Both the position numbers and the translations under genes were made by a program. A stretch of DNA of 64,000 nucleotides from Bilabrum cf. latius (Eukaryota > Bigyra: Bicosoecida > Bigyra > Bicosoecida): NCBI GenBank assembly GCA_965178125.1, contig OZ237743.1:1178001-1242000 (forward strand). Reading direction: 5' to 3'. The notes beneath the pieces are model-generated. The model made no database searches and was not told the DNA's origin. It was given only the letters and a program-made list of their open reading frames with translations. Of the stretch, positions 1-9,346 are shown piece after piece. Position 1 is the first letter of the stretch; each line of letters begins with the position of its first letter.

Positions 1-76
1 TAGCGGGATTAAACCACCGGAGATATCAATTTAAATTTATCTATTTATTTATTTTTTTTATAAATAAAAAGATTTT

Positions 77-598
77 TCAACCTTTAATAACCATCCAATT
101 AGCCGACCAATCATTAGAGGAATTACCACCCGTTAAATGAATCGTAAATCCATCGGTTCCTGCTACTACGTGGGAAAATTCAACCGGCTCACTGGCGGGG
201 GTGATTGTAGTAATAAAAACCAAATCACTAGAAGTCATACCCGGAACACTAGCAAATTCAGTAGCACCTCCACCACTCCAATTTACCCTTCCTTTATGCG
301 CTACGGTGTTATTTGCTACTACTTCACCTTTTACGGTTAAATCACATTCGTGACCGTCTTCATCAAAACTCATAACTAAACCAGCAGATGCGGTATTGGC
401 ACCGAATCGTAAAGCTTGACCCGAAGTGATGTAAGAAATACCCTTACTGTCAAGATGTAATCCTGCGTTGCTAACAACTACATCACTACTATTCACAACA
501 GCATTTACATATAGACCACTACTATCTAATCTACCAGTTGCGACATTCTTACATTGAATAGATATATCATTAGGTTGCGATAATCTTGCTAAGCTCAT
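77..598 (-). CDS. Putative fibre/spike-like virion protein
   Basis: A 173-residue protein with an ATG start behind an AT-rich TATATA leader and a TGA stop. It is rich in Gly, Ser, Thr and Val in alternating short hydrophobic stretches, with a C-terminal segment typical in style of beta-structured trimeric fibre or tail-fibre tips (VFITTITPASEPVEFSH, then a Gly/Asn-rich loop and a terminal WMVIKG). I see no transmembrane segment or signal peptide. No family is assigned with certainty; a receptor-binding fibre is an inference from composition and from being the outermost gene of the visible virus. It needs no TAG read-through, unlike most of its neighbours. Confidence 0.55.
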   Translation of the reverse strand: MSLARLSQPNDISIQCKNVATGRLDSSGLYVNAVVNSSDVVVSNAGLHLDSKGISYITSGQALRFGANTASAGLVMSFDEDGHECDLTVKGEVVANNTVAHKGRVNWSGGGATEFASVPGMTSSDLVFITTITPASEPVEFSHVVAGTDGFTIHLTGGNSSNDWSANWMVIKG

Positions 599-651
599 TT
601 TTTGTATATATAAATAAGAGAAAAACTAAAACTTATATCAAACCTATAATA

Positions 652-1359
652 TTAAACTTTCATTAATTTTTTAGCTCTATCTACGGCGTCCATAAAGCTA
701 TCTTTTAATGTTGGTTCATTCCATAATACAAACCTAGACCAAAAAGCGGGGGATTTATAGTCTTTAAAGTCTTCATTTATTGAATGTCTTTTAATATAAT
801 TTTTCTTTTTACGGTTTGCTTCCTTCTCTCCATCTTTATTATAATATTGTATAAAGTCCATATAAGGGGTACCATCATTCTTAATTCCACCAAAATGAAC
901 AGTAAACAGAATATTATTACCTTGAACTACTTTAATCATATATTTTTTATTTGATTTAGTTGATTTATATAAATTAAAAACTGGTTTAGGTCTAAATGAT
1001 TTCACGTGTCCGTTATTAAATTTTTCCTTCATTGCTTCCTCTATTTCTTCCGTGTCTAATTCTCCAAAGGTTAAAGGGGTCTCTTTATTTATTCTTTTAG
1101 TGGGTCTATATATATCTCCTTTTTCCTAATATCCCTTTTCTCCCTTCTAATTCTTCCAATCCTCTAATTTCCACCTTCTTAAATTTTTCTATGCTTCATT
1201 TAATTTAATTTTATCATATGTCCCCCCTAGTTTTTTATAACGAGCAAAATATGCTAATGAACGATAAGCTGAAGGCTTTTTATACGTTCTATTTACTTTC
1301 TCAACTGCCTGACGCCATAATTTAGGACTATTAACATAATTAGGTATATTATCATTCAT
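652..1359 (-). CDS. DUF5872-DUF5754-like protein of large DNA viruses
   Basis: A 235-residue protein once three internal TAG codons are read as Gln. The first about 65 residues (KLWRQAVEKV... GGTYDKIK... LRRWKLEDW) look like the DUF5872 pattern, ending in the typical K/R-W-x-x-E-x-W. The second half (VHFGGIKNDGTPYMDF, then YIKRHSINEDF and FWSRFVLWNEPTLKDS) matches the DUF5754 pattern seen in giant viruses and their relatives. The standard code gives only the last 126 residues. The function of both domains is unknown. It starts just beyond a 52-codon gene on the same strand. The family calls come from remembered motif patterns, not a search. Confidence 0.75.
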
Positions 1360-1367
1360 CTATATAA

Positions 1368-1526
1368 TTAATAAAATGATAATTTTTTAATTGCGTGAGC
1401 CGTTTTCTTTCTATATTCTTCATAGAGTCTTTTATTATTTGGATTCTTCATTAATTTATTTTTTACCTTCTTTAATGCCTTCTTAATAGCATACTAAACA
1501 AAGATATTACTAATAATATTAATCAT
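1368..1526 (-). CDS. Small basic hypothetical protein
   Basis: A 52-residue reading frame with one internal TAG (residue 11, read as Gln) and a TAA stop. It begins with a short hydrophobic stretch (MINIISNIFV) followed by a lysine-rich helix, so a small membrane-associated or nucleic-acid-binding protein is possible. It fits tightly between the DUF5754-like gene and the end of the polymerase gene, all on the same strand, and has an AT-rich leader before its ATG. No family is recognised. Confidence 0.45.
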
Positions 1527-1553
1527 ATATTATATAATTAATAAATATTTAAT

Positions 1554-3505
1554 TCAAAGCATTAAACCGCCTTTTTTTCCTTTCCTTGATATAATTTCTT
1601 CTTTTTCATTTACGACCATTAAATCATTCTATCCGTGGATAATTAATTTCTATCCTTCTTCATTAATCTATTCTTTTTTATATTCACCTAATTCTTTACC
1701 TACTTTAAAATTTAATCTTTTGTTAAATGTGATACTGTCGGTGTGAATTCGTATAATATGTTTAGCGTTGTTCTTATTCACTTTCTTCATCAATCGTTGT
1801 CTTCCATATGCCAGAATAAAAGGTTTCAATTTTCCCCAGCTATATTTAAAGGGTACTTTATGTTTCAAATGATAAATAAATTCTCCGTCATTATCCATTT
1901 CTACACGGTCAATATCAAATTTATCTATATTTATTTTTTTATCGTCTTTTGATGTAATTGTCTTTTTAGAGGAACTACATAATTTACCCCATAATGAATT
2001 TAATATTTCTTTTGCTAGATATGATTTGCTTTTTAATTTGTAGAACATTGAGACATAGGATTTAAAAAGTGTTTCACTTTTGATATATTTATCATAGGTC
2101 ATAAAATTAAATTCGTCGCTTGACATCTCTATCTCACAACCATATTTAACAAACATATTCATATCTGTAAAGACATAATAAGTAAATTCATTTTCAAATA
2201 CCTTCATCATTTGAAAGATATTCGGGTCGCATTTTCCACGGCTTACCTTACATTTATAAATCCCTATTTCGTTTTTATTATTTATATATTTATTATCAAT
2301 TGTTTTATCGCGCGAAAATGCCATCGGCGAGCACACACCCGGGAGACCGTGGCGCAAGCAGCAGCCGAGCCCAACGGACCGAAGTCCCATCGATGTGCCG
2401 AGAAAGATGGATCACATCGAAGTAAATATTGGTTCGGATCCACTGGAGCGCCAAGTAGGCCGAGGATGGATGCACGATGTAGGCCGAACGGACCCACATG
2501 GACACGCGCGATAGTTGACACGGCGTTAAGCACTACCCGTGTGAGCACCAAACCGAACATAAATACTAAACAAAACAACGGCATGAGCCGGAACGGCCAC
2601 TGCCGCGCTGCCCCGCCCCCTTCCCTAAGGAAGGAGACGAGGGAATGCCTCGCAAGCTGCTGGTCGCACTGGCGGTTGCAACCTCGCGTTGGTAGACCGG
2701 AGCCTGTGTTCGAGTCTCGAACGCATCGCCACATCAACCCCGAACCCCATTCGGCGTTAGCATTAGGATTTCCATATGGTAGTAGTGAATTAGATGACAT
2801 AATGGCGGGGTAATGACTATTTATATCGTAGGTGATAAACTCCTCATATTGTCCCTTCTTGTGATATTGAATCCCGCCACGCGTTGAACCTTCAATAAAT
2901 ACCGCTTCCTCTGGGGTTATATCTGGTGGGCTATCTATCATCATATTAAACATTGTAAAGAAATGAAGGGCTGTTTGTCTGATTCCATATTTCATTACAT
3001 CTAATGATGGGTTCTCGTCGTGTAATTCATCACTTGCTATACTCAGCCTTAAGCTCCATTCTTTGATATCTTCATCCTCTGGGCATTCGTGAATGGTGTA
3101 ATGAAGATAATATTTCTTTGAATGATAATCGGTCAGGCTCTCAACTCTATATTTATCTTTTTCAATTATTTCGGCTTTATCGGTTAATTTAACAACCATA
3201 GATTTATGGCACCGCACAAATAAAGGTTTCATCCTCTAGACGGCTTTAAATGAACCATCTTTATATTCTAAACAAACCCTTTTAAAACTCTCTTTTTTCC
3301 TACTTAGATAATAGACCTTTATATCGTCTTTCTCTCTAATCTCTATATCCATTTTTAGACCTGAAACAAGTTTATAAAGGTTCTTTGTAGTTATGGGCTT
3401 ACCGTTAAATACCTTTTCTAGATACTTCACGGATTGAATGGGGTTATCATACTTTTTACCAAAGCATATATTTAATTGATTTAACACATTTTCGTAATTT
3501 ATCAT
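1554..3505 (-). pseudogene. polB: Protein-primed-type family B DNA polymerase, split by an insertion
   Basis: The polymerase starts at an ATG 30 nt downstream of the conserved promoter motif and ends at TGA. Three palm motifs are visible in order: motif A YDINSHYPAIM, motif B KEILNSLWGKLC and motif C IRIHTDSI, with the DTDS-type metal-binding aspartates. Two TAG codons before the insertion and three after it are read as Gln. A GC-rich segment at about 2,311-2,776 sits between motifs A and B; its length shifts the frame, so the gene cannot make full-length polymerase as it stands. Without the insertion the protein would be about 490 residues, short for a Polinton PolB, and I cannot see the N-terminal 3'-5' exonuclease motifs. 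Confidence 0.85.
2311..2776. mobile_element. GC-rich insertion inside the polymerase gene
   Basis: About 465 bp of clearly GC-rich sequence embedded in an AT-rich gene; borders are placed where composition and polymerase similarity change and may be off by several bases. On the + strand it contains a pol III-like pair: an A-box-like TGGTCGCACTGG at 2661-2672 and a B-box-like GTTCGAGTC at 2708-2716, about 47 bp apart as in a tRNA. The tRNA-like part lies near the right end, unlike a textbook SINE. I found no clear target-site duplication or inverted ends. It carries no recognisable protein. It could be a SINE-like host retroposon or a fragment captured during repair. Confidence 0.6.
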
Positions 3506-3535
3506 TTCCTATAGTATATTATATTTAATATATTT

Positions 3536-3553
3536 TTAAGCCATTTTAAACAC
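3536..3553 (-). promoter_or_regulatory. Conserved upstream motif of the polymerase gene
   Basis: The minus strand reads GTGTTTAAAATGGCTTAA, a copy of the recurrent virus motif CGTTTAAAATGACTTAAAG, about 30 bp before the polymerase ATG. Confidence 0.65.
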
Positions 3554-3583
3554 ATATTATAAAGTTTAAATTATAAAATGTAA

Positions 3584-3928
3584 TTATTGTTTCGGAGCAG
3601 TGAGGATTAATATAAATCTCTTCACTTGCTCATCGCTTAAGAAGGTATAACGAGAAGAAGGACTGAATAACATTACATCATCCTTTAATTTAAATGGTGA
3701 ACCAGTTCGCCAGCCTATGGGGTAGAGAGAGCTAACATACGCATCATAATTCTTTAAATGGGGCTTTTGTTTTAATAACCTCTAGATATATTTTTTTAAT
3801 AAAGTCTTCATTTCTAAATCATTATATCCATTATCATTTTCACGAAGAGGGAACACAAAATTATATACGGGCTTATTGTTTTTAACAAGTTGAGTTCTAA
3901 CGATTTGAATATCACTTAATTTAACCAT
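3584..3928 (-). CDS. Hypothetical virus protein
   Basis: A 114-residue protein with internal TAG codons read as Gln around residues 49-51 and a TAA stop. It starts behind a TCTATAGGTTATATATATA leader close to a shared divergent promoter. It is a mix of Lys/Leu/Tyr-rich segments with an internal patch YPIGWRTGSPFKLKDD. It lies directly upstream of the polymerase gene on the same strand, which hints at a replication-associated accessory, but no family is recognised. Confidence 0.6.
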
Positions 3929-3974
3929 TTTTATATATATAACCTATAGATATTTTATTTTTAAGCCAAATAGA

Positions 3975-3995
3975 CGCGTTTAAAATGACTTAAAG
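3975..3995 (+). promoter_or_regulatory. Conserved upstream motif in a divergent promoter
   Basis: CGCGTTTAAAATGACTTAAAG, an exact reverse complement of the copy at 5471-5491. It lies about 30 bp before the ATG of the plus-strand gene at 4023, with a TATATATA stretch between. A degenerate facing copy next to it may serve the minus-strand gene starting at 3928. Confidence 0.75.
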
Positions 3996-4022
3996 ATTTT
4001 ATTTTATTATAATATATATAGA

Positions 4023-4568
4023 ATGTCAAAATTTTAGAGTTATGAACCAAGCGAATTAATGGAACTTTTAGAAGAGGGAGCCATAAAGAAAGCCAAGAAA
4101 TATATTAATCAATTCTTCTTTAAAACTTTTAAAGGGATATTTTTTAATAATACCGTAGAAGATAAATTTGAACTGGTGGATGAAGACGAATTGAATGGTT
4201 TGTATCTAACCCCTGATATGAAGACCGACAGCGCCAAAAATCCATTTGTTCCATACATTTATATGTTTTCCAGTGAGCCCCCGATTTATTATACAGGAGA
4301 TTTTGAGAGTAAAGACCCCATAATGACAATTAAAAAGAAGGACAAACCCATCAAATATATTAATTTGTCATACGGTCAATTTATACCCGATGAAGTAGAG
4401 GAACCAGAAGAAGAAGAAGAACCAATAAGACCCAAGAAAAAGACTAAGAAGAGGAACAAGAAGAAACAAAAACGTGATAATAATAGAAATGTTGAGAAAC
4501 CAGATGATGAAGATGATGATGAAGAAGCCTTTAGAGAGCAACTTCAAGAAGCATTAAAAGATTTCTAA
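4023..4568 (+). CDS. Hypothetical acidic/basic-tailed protein
   Basis: A 181-residue protein starting at ATG 4023; residue 5 is a TAG read as Gln, so the standard code would miss the first 12 residues. The N-terminal two thirds look folded (FFFKTFKGIFF, PFVPYIYMFSSEPPIYY). The tail has an acidic run (EEPEEEEEP), then a strongly basic run (KKKTKKRNKKKQKR), then another acidic run before the TAA stop. The basic block could bind nucleic acid or act as a nuclear localisation signal. Conserved promoter motif upstream. No family recognised. Confidence 0.7.
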
Positions 4569-4630
4569 ATAATTTAATATTTATACTAATATTAAATATG
4601 ATATCTTTATTAATAGTTGAACACCTTGAC

Positions 4631-4825
4631 CATCTAATAAAAGGGCTAGAATATTAAAATATATATGGTTATCTCTATAATAAAATCCATACGATGGCTA
4701 TATCCACAAATTGCGTATTAGTATATGTATTATTTAGCAAAACGTGGATGGATTAGTTTTATGAAGATGATTTGATTGATATCGTATTTCTAGCCCAAAA
4801 GTTCCATCACTTTAGAAGGTTGTAA
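4631..4825 (-). repeat. Long intergenic repeat, copy A (inverted relative to B and C)
   Basis: It contains the blocks TCTAATAAAAGGGCTAGAAT, ATCCATACGATGGCTATATC, CACAAATTGCGTAT, AGCAAAACGTGGATG and AAAAGTTCCATCAC. The same blocks occur in reverse complement at 9,150-9,337 and, more diverged, at 20,440-20,610. It fills the 3'-3' gap between the gene ending at 4568 and the gene ending at 4891. No reading frame is present; the rest of 4,569-4,890 is plain AT-rich sequence. Confidence 0.85.
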
Positions 4826-4890
4826 TATAGCCCCTTCTAACTCCCATCATCAATATGTTAAATATTAATTTTATCATTAATATCTAATTA

Positions 4891-5442
4891 TTATTTACCA
4901 ATATGACATTTATAACAAATTGAATATTTCATATCTTTAATTCTAGACACTCCGCATTTTTTACACGCCTTTTTTCCATATTTTGTAATCGTATAACAAG
5001 ACTTACAGGTTGTCCTCCAATCACCTCTAAGCATTTTACAAAGACACACATCACATCTTTTTTCATTCCTCTTTTTTTCCTCTAACTTTTTCTATTTCTT
5101 TTCTAACTCAATATGTCTTATTCCTTCACAGTGCTTATTATATCGGTCTCTTGCGACATCTTTTTTACATATTCCACACCACTAATATAAACATTTTTTA
5201 CGAATTTGATTTTCTTTATCCTTTATCATCTACTTTATACAACTAGAACCCACTTTAAAAACATATCCACTAGGGGTATGCTCTATTTCGTGCTCGGTTC
5301 GTATCTCGTGCCCACAAATACAATTACCCAATTTATCACCTTGAATAACGGTTGAGCCAATATGAATTAATTTCTTCTAAATGTCCATCCACTTTATATT
5401 ACCGGTATGTTCCTATATTTGTTCAATACACTTTTTACACAT
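4891..5442 (-). CDS. Cysteine-rich zinc-ribbon protein
   Basis: A 183-residue protein obtained only by reading six TAG codons as Gln; the standard code leaves no substantial open frame here. It is packed with CxxC and CxxH pairs: MCKKC, CICGHE, CGIC with a later H-C, CDVC and CKMC-like pairs, and a C-terminal CKKC...CYKCH, enough for four or five zinc sites. A central Lys/Glu-rich helix separates the N- and C-terminal zinc clusters. Zinc-ribbon proteins in viruses often act in transcription or nucleic-acid binding; that is inference here. Preceded by the conserved motif at 5471-5491 and by the 20-bp repeat array. Confidence 0.75.
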
Positions 5443-5470
5443 TCTCTATATAATATCTATATAATATAAT

Positions 5471-5491
5471 CTTTAAGTCATTTTAAACGCG
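5471..5491 (-). promoter_or_regulatory. Conserved upstream motif of the zinc-ribbon gene
   Basis: The minus strand reads CGCGTTTAAAATGACTTAAAG, identical to the plus-strand copy at 3975-3995. It sits about 30 bp before the ATG at 5442. Confidence 0.75.
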
Positions 5492-5594
5492 TTATATTAT
5501 AAATTAGGGGCTTAAAAATAGACACTATAGATATAAGTGATTATAATAATTAATATTATTAAAATATTAATTAATTAGACCGGTTAAATAGTTC

Positions 5595-5713
5595 TTTGGA
5601 AAGTATGAACCTACTTTGAAAAGTATGAACCAACTTCGGAAAGTATGAACCTACTTTGAAAAGTGTGAACCAACTTCGAAAAGTATGAACCTACTTTGGA
5701 AAGTATCATTCAC
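5595..5713. repeat. 20-bp tandem repeat array (iteron-like)
   Basis: Five full 20-bp units and one partial: TTTGGAAAGTATGAACCTAC at 5595, then units at 5615, 5635, 5655, 5675 and a degenerate end at 5695. Units alternate between endings CCTAC and CCAAC, giving a 40-bp higher-order period. The array lies in the non-coding gap 5,443-5,757, which otherwise holds only the conserved promoter motif. Iteron-like arrays often bind a replication or transcription factor; the role here is unknown. Confidence 0.9.
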
Positions 5714-5757
5714 AGGTCATATATTTATTTAATATGTATAAATAAATAATAAAATGA

Positions 5758-6048
5758 TTATCTTGCCTTATATAATTGAATGGGTTTCTTTTCTAATAGA
5801 CAAACAGCCAAATAATGAAGTACAATGTCATCATCTCTATACTTATTCCTCGTCTATATAATACATTTATAGGTTGAATATTTGAGATATAATAGCTTCT
5901 CTCTACTGTCTTTTTTTAATTGATTGGTGATTTCTTTTACCTAATCACTGTTTGTAAAAATTACGGTCAAAACTCCATCAATTTCTGTCTGGATATAGAC
6001 ATCGTGTGTAGGCGGTAGATTCTCAATAATTTTATTTAACTTTTCCAT
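5758..6048 (-). CDS. Hypothetical small virus protein
   Basis: A 96-residue protein with two TAG codons read as Gln and a TAA stop, preceded by the conserved promoter motif at 6077-6094. The sequence is a regular mix of helices and strands (PPTHDVYIQTEIDGVLTVIF near the start), without transmembrane segments. It lies between the repeat array and the 3' end of the major capsid gene on the same strand. No family recognised. Confidence 0.6.
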
Positions 6049-6076
6049 TTGATATATATTAGTTAGTTAATATATA

Positions 6077-6094
6077 TTTAAGTCATTTTAAACG
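6077..6094 (-). promoter_or_regulatory. Conserved upstream motif
   Basis: The minus strand reads CGTTTAAAATGACTTAAA about 30 bp before the ATG at 6048. It overlaps the stop region of the capsid gene, so the promoter of one gene abuts the end of the next. Confidence 0.7.
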
Positions 6095-6095
6095 T

Positions 6096-7985
6096 TTAAG
6101 ATGTGCTTAAAAGGGCCTCGAGATCTTCCCCACGCATAGCCTAGCCACCACGCATCGTAAGTTTTCCACCAAGCTTATTCAATTCTCCTCCACTATTTCC
6201 ATATCCATAATGTGCCGCCGCTTTGCCAATAGCGCTATTGTCTCCTGTTAGACTTTTGAGTGGTCCTATATTCCTAATGGTTTTCGCTAGGTTTTTAGCC
6301 TAATCACTTTTTGCCCAATCTTTAACCTGATTCCATCCGTGTTTAAAGGCTCGTCCAATCTTAGACCAGAAACGACCTTTTCCACCCATAACATTAGCAT
6401 AATTATCTAAATCCTCAAATACAGGCTAGAAACCTTTAGAACCACTTTCAGCATCACCACGTTTAGCAAGTTCAGAAAGCACTTTAGAAGGCTCAATAAG
6501 GGCGCCAGCCTCAGTATAGACACCGTTATCATTCACAAGAACATTATCATAAAACATCCATACTTTTATCTCGTATTTATCCTCATACGCACCATCCGCA
6601 TATTTATTATAAGGGTTGAAGCACTGAAGATTAACTTTAAGATTAAATCCAGTATTTACATTAGATTGAACACCAGCAAGTGTAGCAACATCTGAAGGTT
6701 TTAAAATCATATAGCAACCAGTACCGCGGTTTCCATCACTTCCATCAATTGATGAACCATAAAAGGATGAAGGAGGAAGAGCATATCCGTTCTTTCTACT
6801 AATTCTATATAATTCGTGTGGATTATCTACAGCCCCTAATTCCTCAGCGCTTCCATTGAGTGAGAAACCTATTCTTCTAATTGGTAAAGTTCTATTAGCC
6901 CAGTTAGGGTTATCATCACAACCAACAAGGCGGGCACATACCATAATAGCACTAGGGATACCATTCTCACGGGATAATTGATAATCAAAAGAAGTTAAAG
7001 AATTTTCAGTTGCGGATTTAGGTACAGGGACAGGCGCCTAAGACTAAAATTTAATTGTAGGCATATTATACATACAACGAGTCGGGGGGGCGTATCCACT
7101 CTAAAATTCAACTTCATCAACAAGAAGGGTCGTATTTGTTTCTCCTATAATTGACTAACCCGTTATTTTGTTAATATCTCCGTTATCTTTTGTAAAACTA
7201 GCCTTACACAGTCTTTGAATGGCATTTACGTGATAATCTAAATCAACCTGAAGGCTTCTCACACCGGTGAAATATTTAGCATTCACATCAACATCTGCTC
7301 CTTTTAGTGGTATAGCTTCTTGAAAATCAATAGTCCAATCAATTTGGTCTCTATTACCCGCAACGAAATCAGCATTTACAGTCGTAAAAGCATTCCCATA
7401 TGCTCCACGATAACTAAAGCTATCACCGGCACTATATCCAACATCCTAACCCCAAGCTAAAGGATTTTTAAGGGTATCACTTACTTCACGATAATCACCA
7501 ACAGTGTCAGGGCGTCCAACGGGTGAGATTGTGGATAAGGTTTCTTCACTGTTCATAACTTCGGTAGGTTCAGCCCATTCATAAACTTTTACTGTAAAAG
7601 GCTATCCATTAATTGTTAAAACACCACCTTGAAGCATTTTAAAGGTAGGTAATGAATTAGTTCCAAACCTAGATTTAAGATAAGATTGAGCGGTAATAGC
7701 ATCACCTCCAGCAGTTTGAGCTGGCACTGCTTGCTCTAGTTGTAGCCTAACTGTCATACGATGACGAAGACGAATAAACCTTGATACGGTTTTACTAGTA
7801 GGATTAACGGGGAAAGAAAGGGGAAGAAGAGAATTAGATTGATTAGATGATGGTCTAATTTCTCGGCGGGTATATTTTTGAACACCTAGTTCTGTTCCTA
7901 AACTAGCATCTTCAGGGGTTATCATTTGAAGGCTTTTAGGAGCCTTAATGCTTACTGGTAAATTCTGAACCATTTGTTGAGCCAT
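6096..7985 (-). CDS. Major capsid protein candidate (double jelly-roll)
   Basis: A 629-residue protein assembled by reading nine TAG codons as Gln; the standard code shows only fragments of 127 and 172 residues in the same frame. Length, all-beta character and position beside the penton candidate fit the double jelly-roll capsid of Polinton-like viruses. A beta-rich C-terminal jelly-roll half (NVNTGFNLKVNLQCFN, YEIKVWMFYDNVLVNDNG) is followed by a Gly-rich basic tail (NVMGGKGRFWSKIGRAFKHG) which may be a flexible or membrane-interacting end. The joint LTINGQPFTVKVYEW spans one TAG without a break. The leader carries a TATCTATAGTGTATATATAA element. The family call rests on context and style, not on an alignment. 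Confidence 0.8.
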
Positions 7986-7986
7986 T

Positions 7987-8012
7987 TTTTTATATATACA
8001 CTATAGATATAA
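7987..8012 (-). promoter_or_regulatory. TATCTATAG-type leader of the capsid gene
   Basis: The minus strand reads TATCTATAGTGTATATATAA directly before the ATG. Similar CTATAG plus TATATA leaders precede the genes starting at 3928, 15205, 19180 and 20289, so this may be a second promoter class, perhaps late. Confidence 0.5.
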
Positions 8013-8056
8013 ATTTTTTAATATCTAAACATATTTTATAATCTTCTATAATTTAT

Positions 8057-9010
8057 TTAAAAATCTAAACTTAAATTATCGGTTTGTTTTTTAAATACTT
8101 GTTTAATGTGAGCTTCACCCCCGTTAAAATTCATTACGGGATACTTTTCATTTTGTTTATCAACCCAGTAGAACGCCATTGACACGCTCTTAAAGCTTCT
8201 ATCCTTCATCATTGAATACCAGCGGTAAGGATTAGAAACATATAATATATTTTCTATTGGTGAGCTGTCATTAGGATTATACGGGTAGCTGGTTAATATA
8301 GGGGATTTATTGACGGCTATAGAGCCACCAGTAGATGATTTTGTGGTCACCAATTCTTTATTCACTGGAATATCACTTTCTACGATAATAGATTTAACAG
8401 GGCACCAAGAATTTAAATTCGTCTATCTAGCCATAAAAACATAATCACCACTAGCAGGGGAATTATTATATGAAAGTTTAGCAAATAAATCACTCGGTGT
8501 GGTTGTTATTCCTTCATATTCAAATTTATCAAATAAAGCAAAAGCTTCAAAATTAACAAATAAATAATAATTATCTCTAAAATCTTCAGTTGTTGATAAA
8601 CTCCATTTATTATTTTCAAATTTAAAGACTGGTTTATCACCACTTGGAAGGCTTACCAAATCACAAATTCGGCTTAACTCTTCATTAAATTCATTTACAA
8701 TATCCTAATATGAATAATAAAATTTAGCTTTTTTACCTAGAACTATATAATCGCCTGCTCTGGCTCCTGATGTTTTATTCTCAAGAGTAAATTTTAAATA
8801 GGTTTTACCGCTGTCATCCTAATATTCAGGTTTAAACACCGGTAGCATAAATTTATTTAAATCCATCTCTTCAACAGCCGTTAAATAATTTTCACTTTGT
8901 TTTAATATTAAGCCTTCACGGGTTTCATTCACTACCGCCTATCTCGTCTAATTGTGGGGGACAGATGAACTAACTAAATTCAATCTTACAAATTCATCGC
9001 TATAACTCAT
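8057..9010 (-). CDS. Minor capsid (penton) protein candidate
   Basis: A 317-residue protein after reading five TAG codons as Gln. It lies directly upstream of the major capsid gene on the same strand, as in many Polinton-like viruses. The C-terminus has the shape of the closing strands of the penton/minor capsid jelly roll: RSFKSVSMAFYWVDKQNE, then YPVMNFNGGEAHIKQVFKKQ. The N-terminal half has several beta segments separated by Asp/Glu-rich loops. The start MSYSDEFVRLNLVSSSVPHN follows an AT-rich leader. The penton role is inferred from size, neighbour and C-terminal pattern. Confidence 0.72.
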
Positions 9011-9149
9011 TTTATTTATATATTAAAGCTATACAAATAAATATTTATTAATAAACCTTATCTAATATTTCACCTTGATTTTTACCCTTCACTTTTACCA
9101 ATATATTTAAAAGTTTGATTGAATTTAGATGGATGAAAAATAGCCCTTC

Positions 9150-9340
9150 TAAAACGATGGAACTTTTCTAAATAAAAGGGCTTATATCTTCATTTCACCT
9201 TCACAAGAGGCCCTACATCCACGTTTTGCTAGAAAACACTATAATATATACGCAATTTGTGGATATAGCCATCGTATGGATTTTATTTTAGAGATAATCA
9301 TATTTTATTATTTTATTCTAGCCCTTTTATTAGAAGGGCG
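9150..9340 (+). repeat. Long intergenic repeat, copy B
   Basis: Contains GATGGAACTTTT, ACATCCACGTTTTGCTAG, ATACGCAATTTGTGGATATA, GCCATCGTATGGATTTTATT and ATTCTAGCCCTTTTATTAGA. This is the reverse complement of copy A at 4,631-4,825 and in the same orientation as copy C. Copies A and B thus bracket the zinc-ribbon, small protein, major capsid and penton genes. It fills the gap 9,011-9,346 between the penton start and the protease stop. Confidence 0.85.
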
Positions 9341-9346
9341 GGGTAT

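Noticed and set aside
1-60. Left terminal inverted repeat of the virus
   Set aside because: The first bases do not match the reverse complement of the right edge at 20,740-20,790; the true left end is probably outside the window.
2311-2776. Intron or intein in the polymerase gene
   Set aside because: No GT-AG borders at the edges, far longer than the other introns, and the downstream frame does not match an in-frame intein. No Hint-type motifs are visible.
5595-5713. CRISPR array
   Set aside because: Units are contiguous without spacers and belong to a eukaryotic virus.
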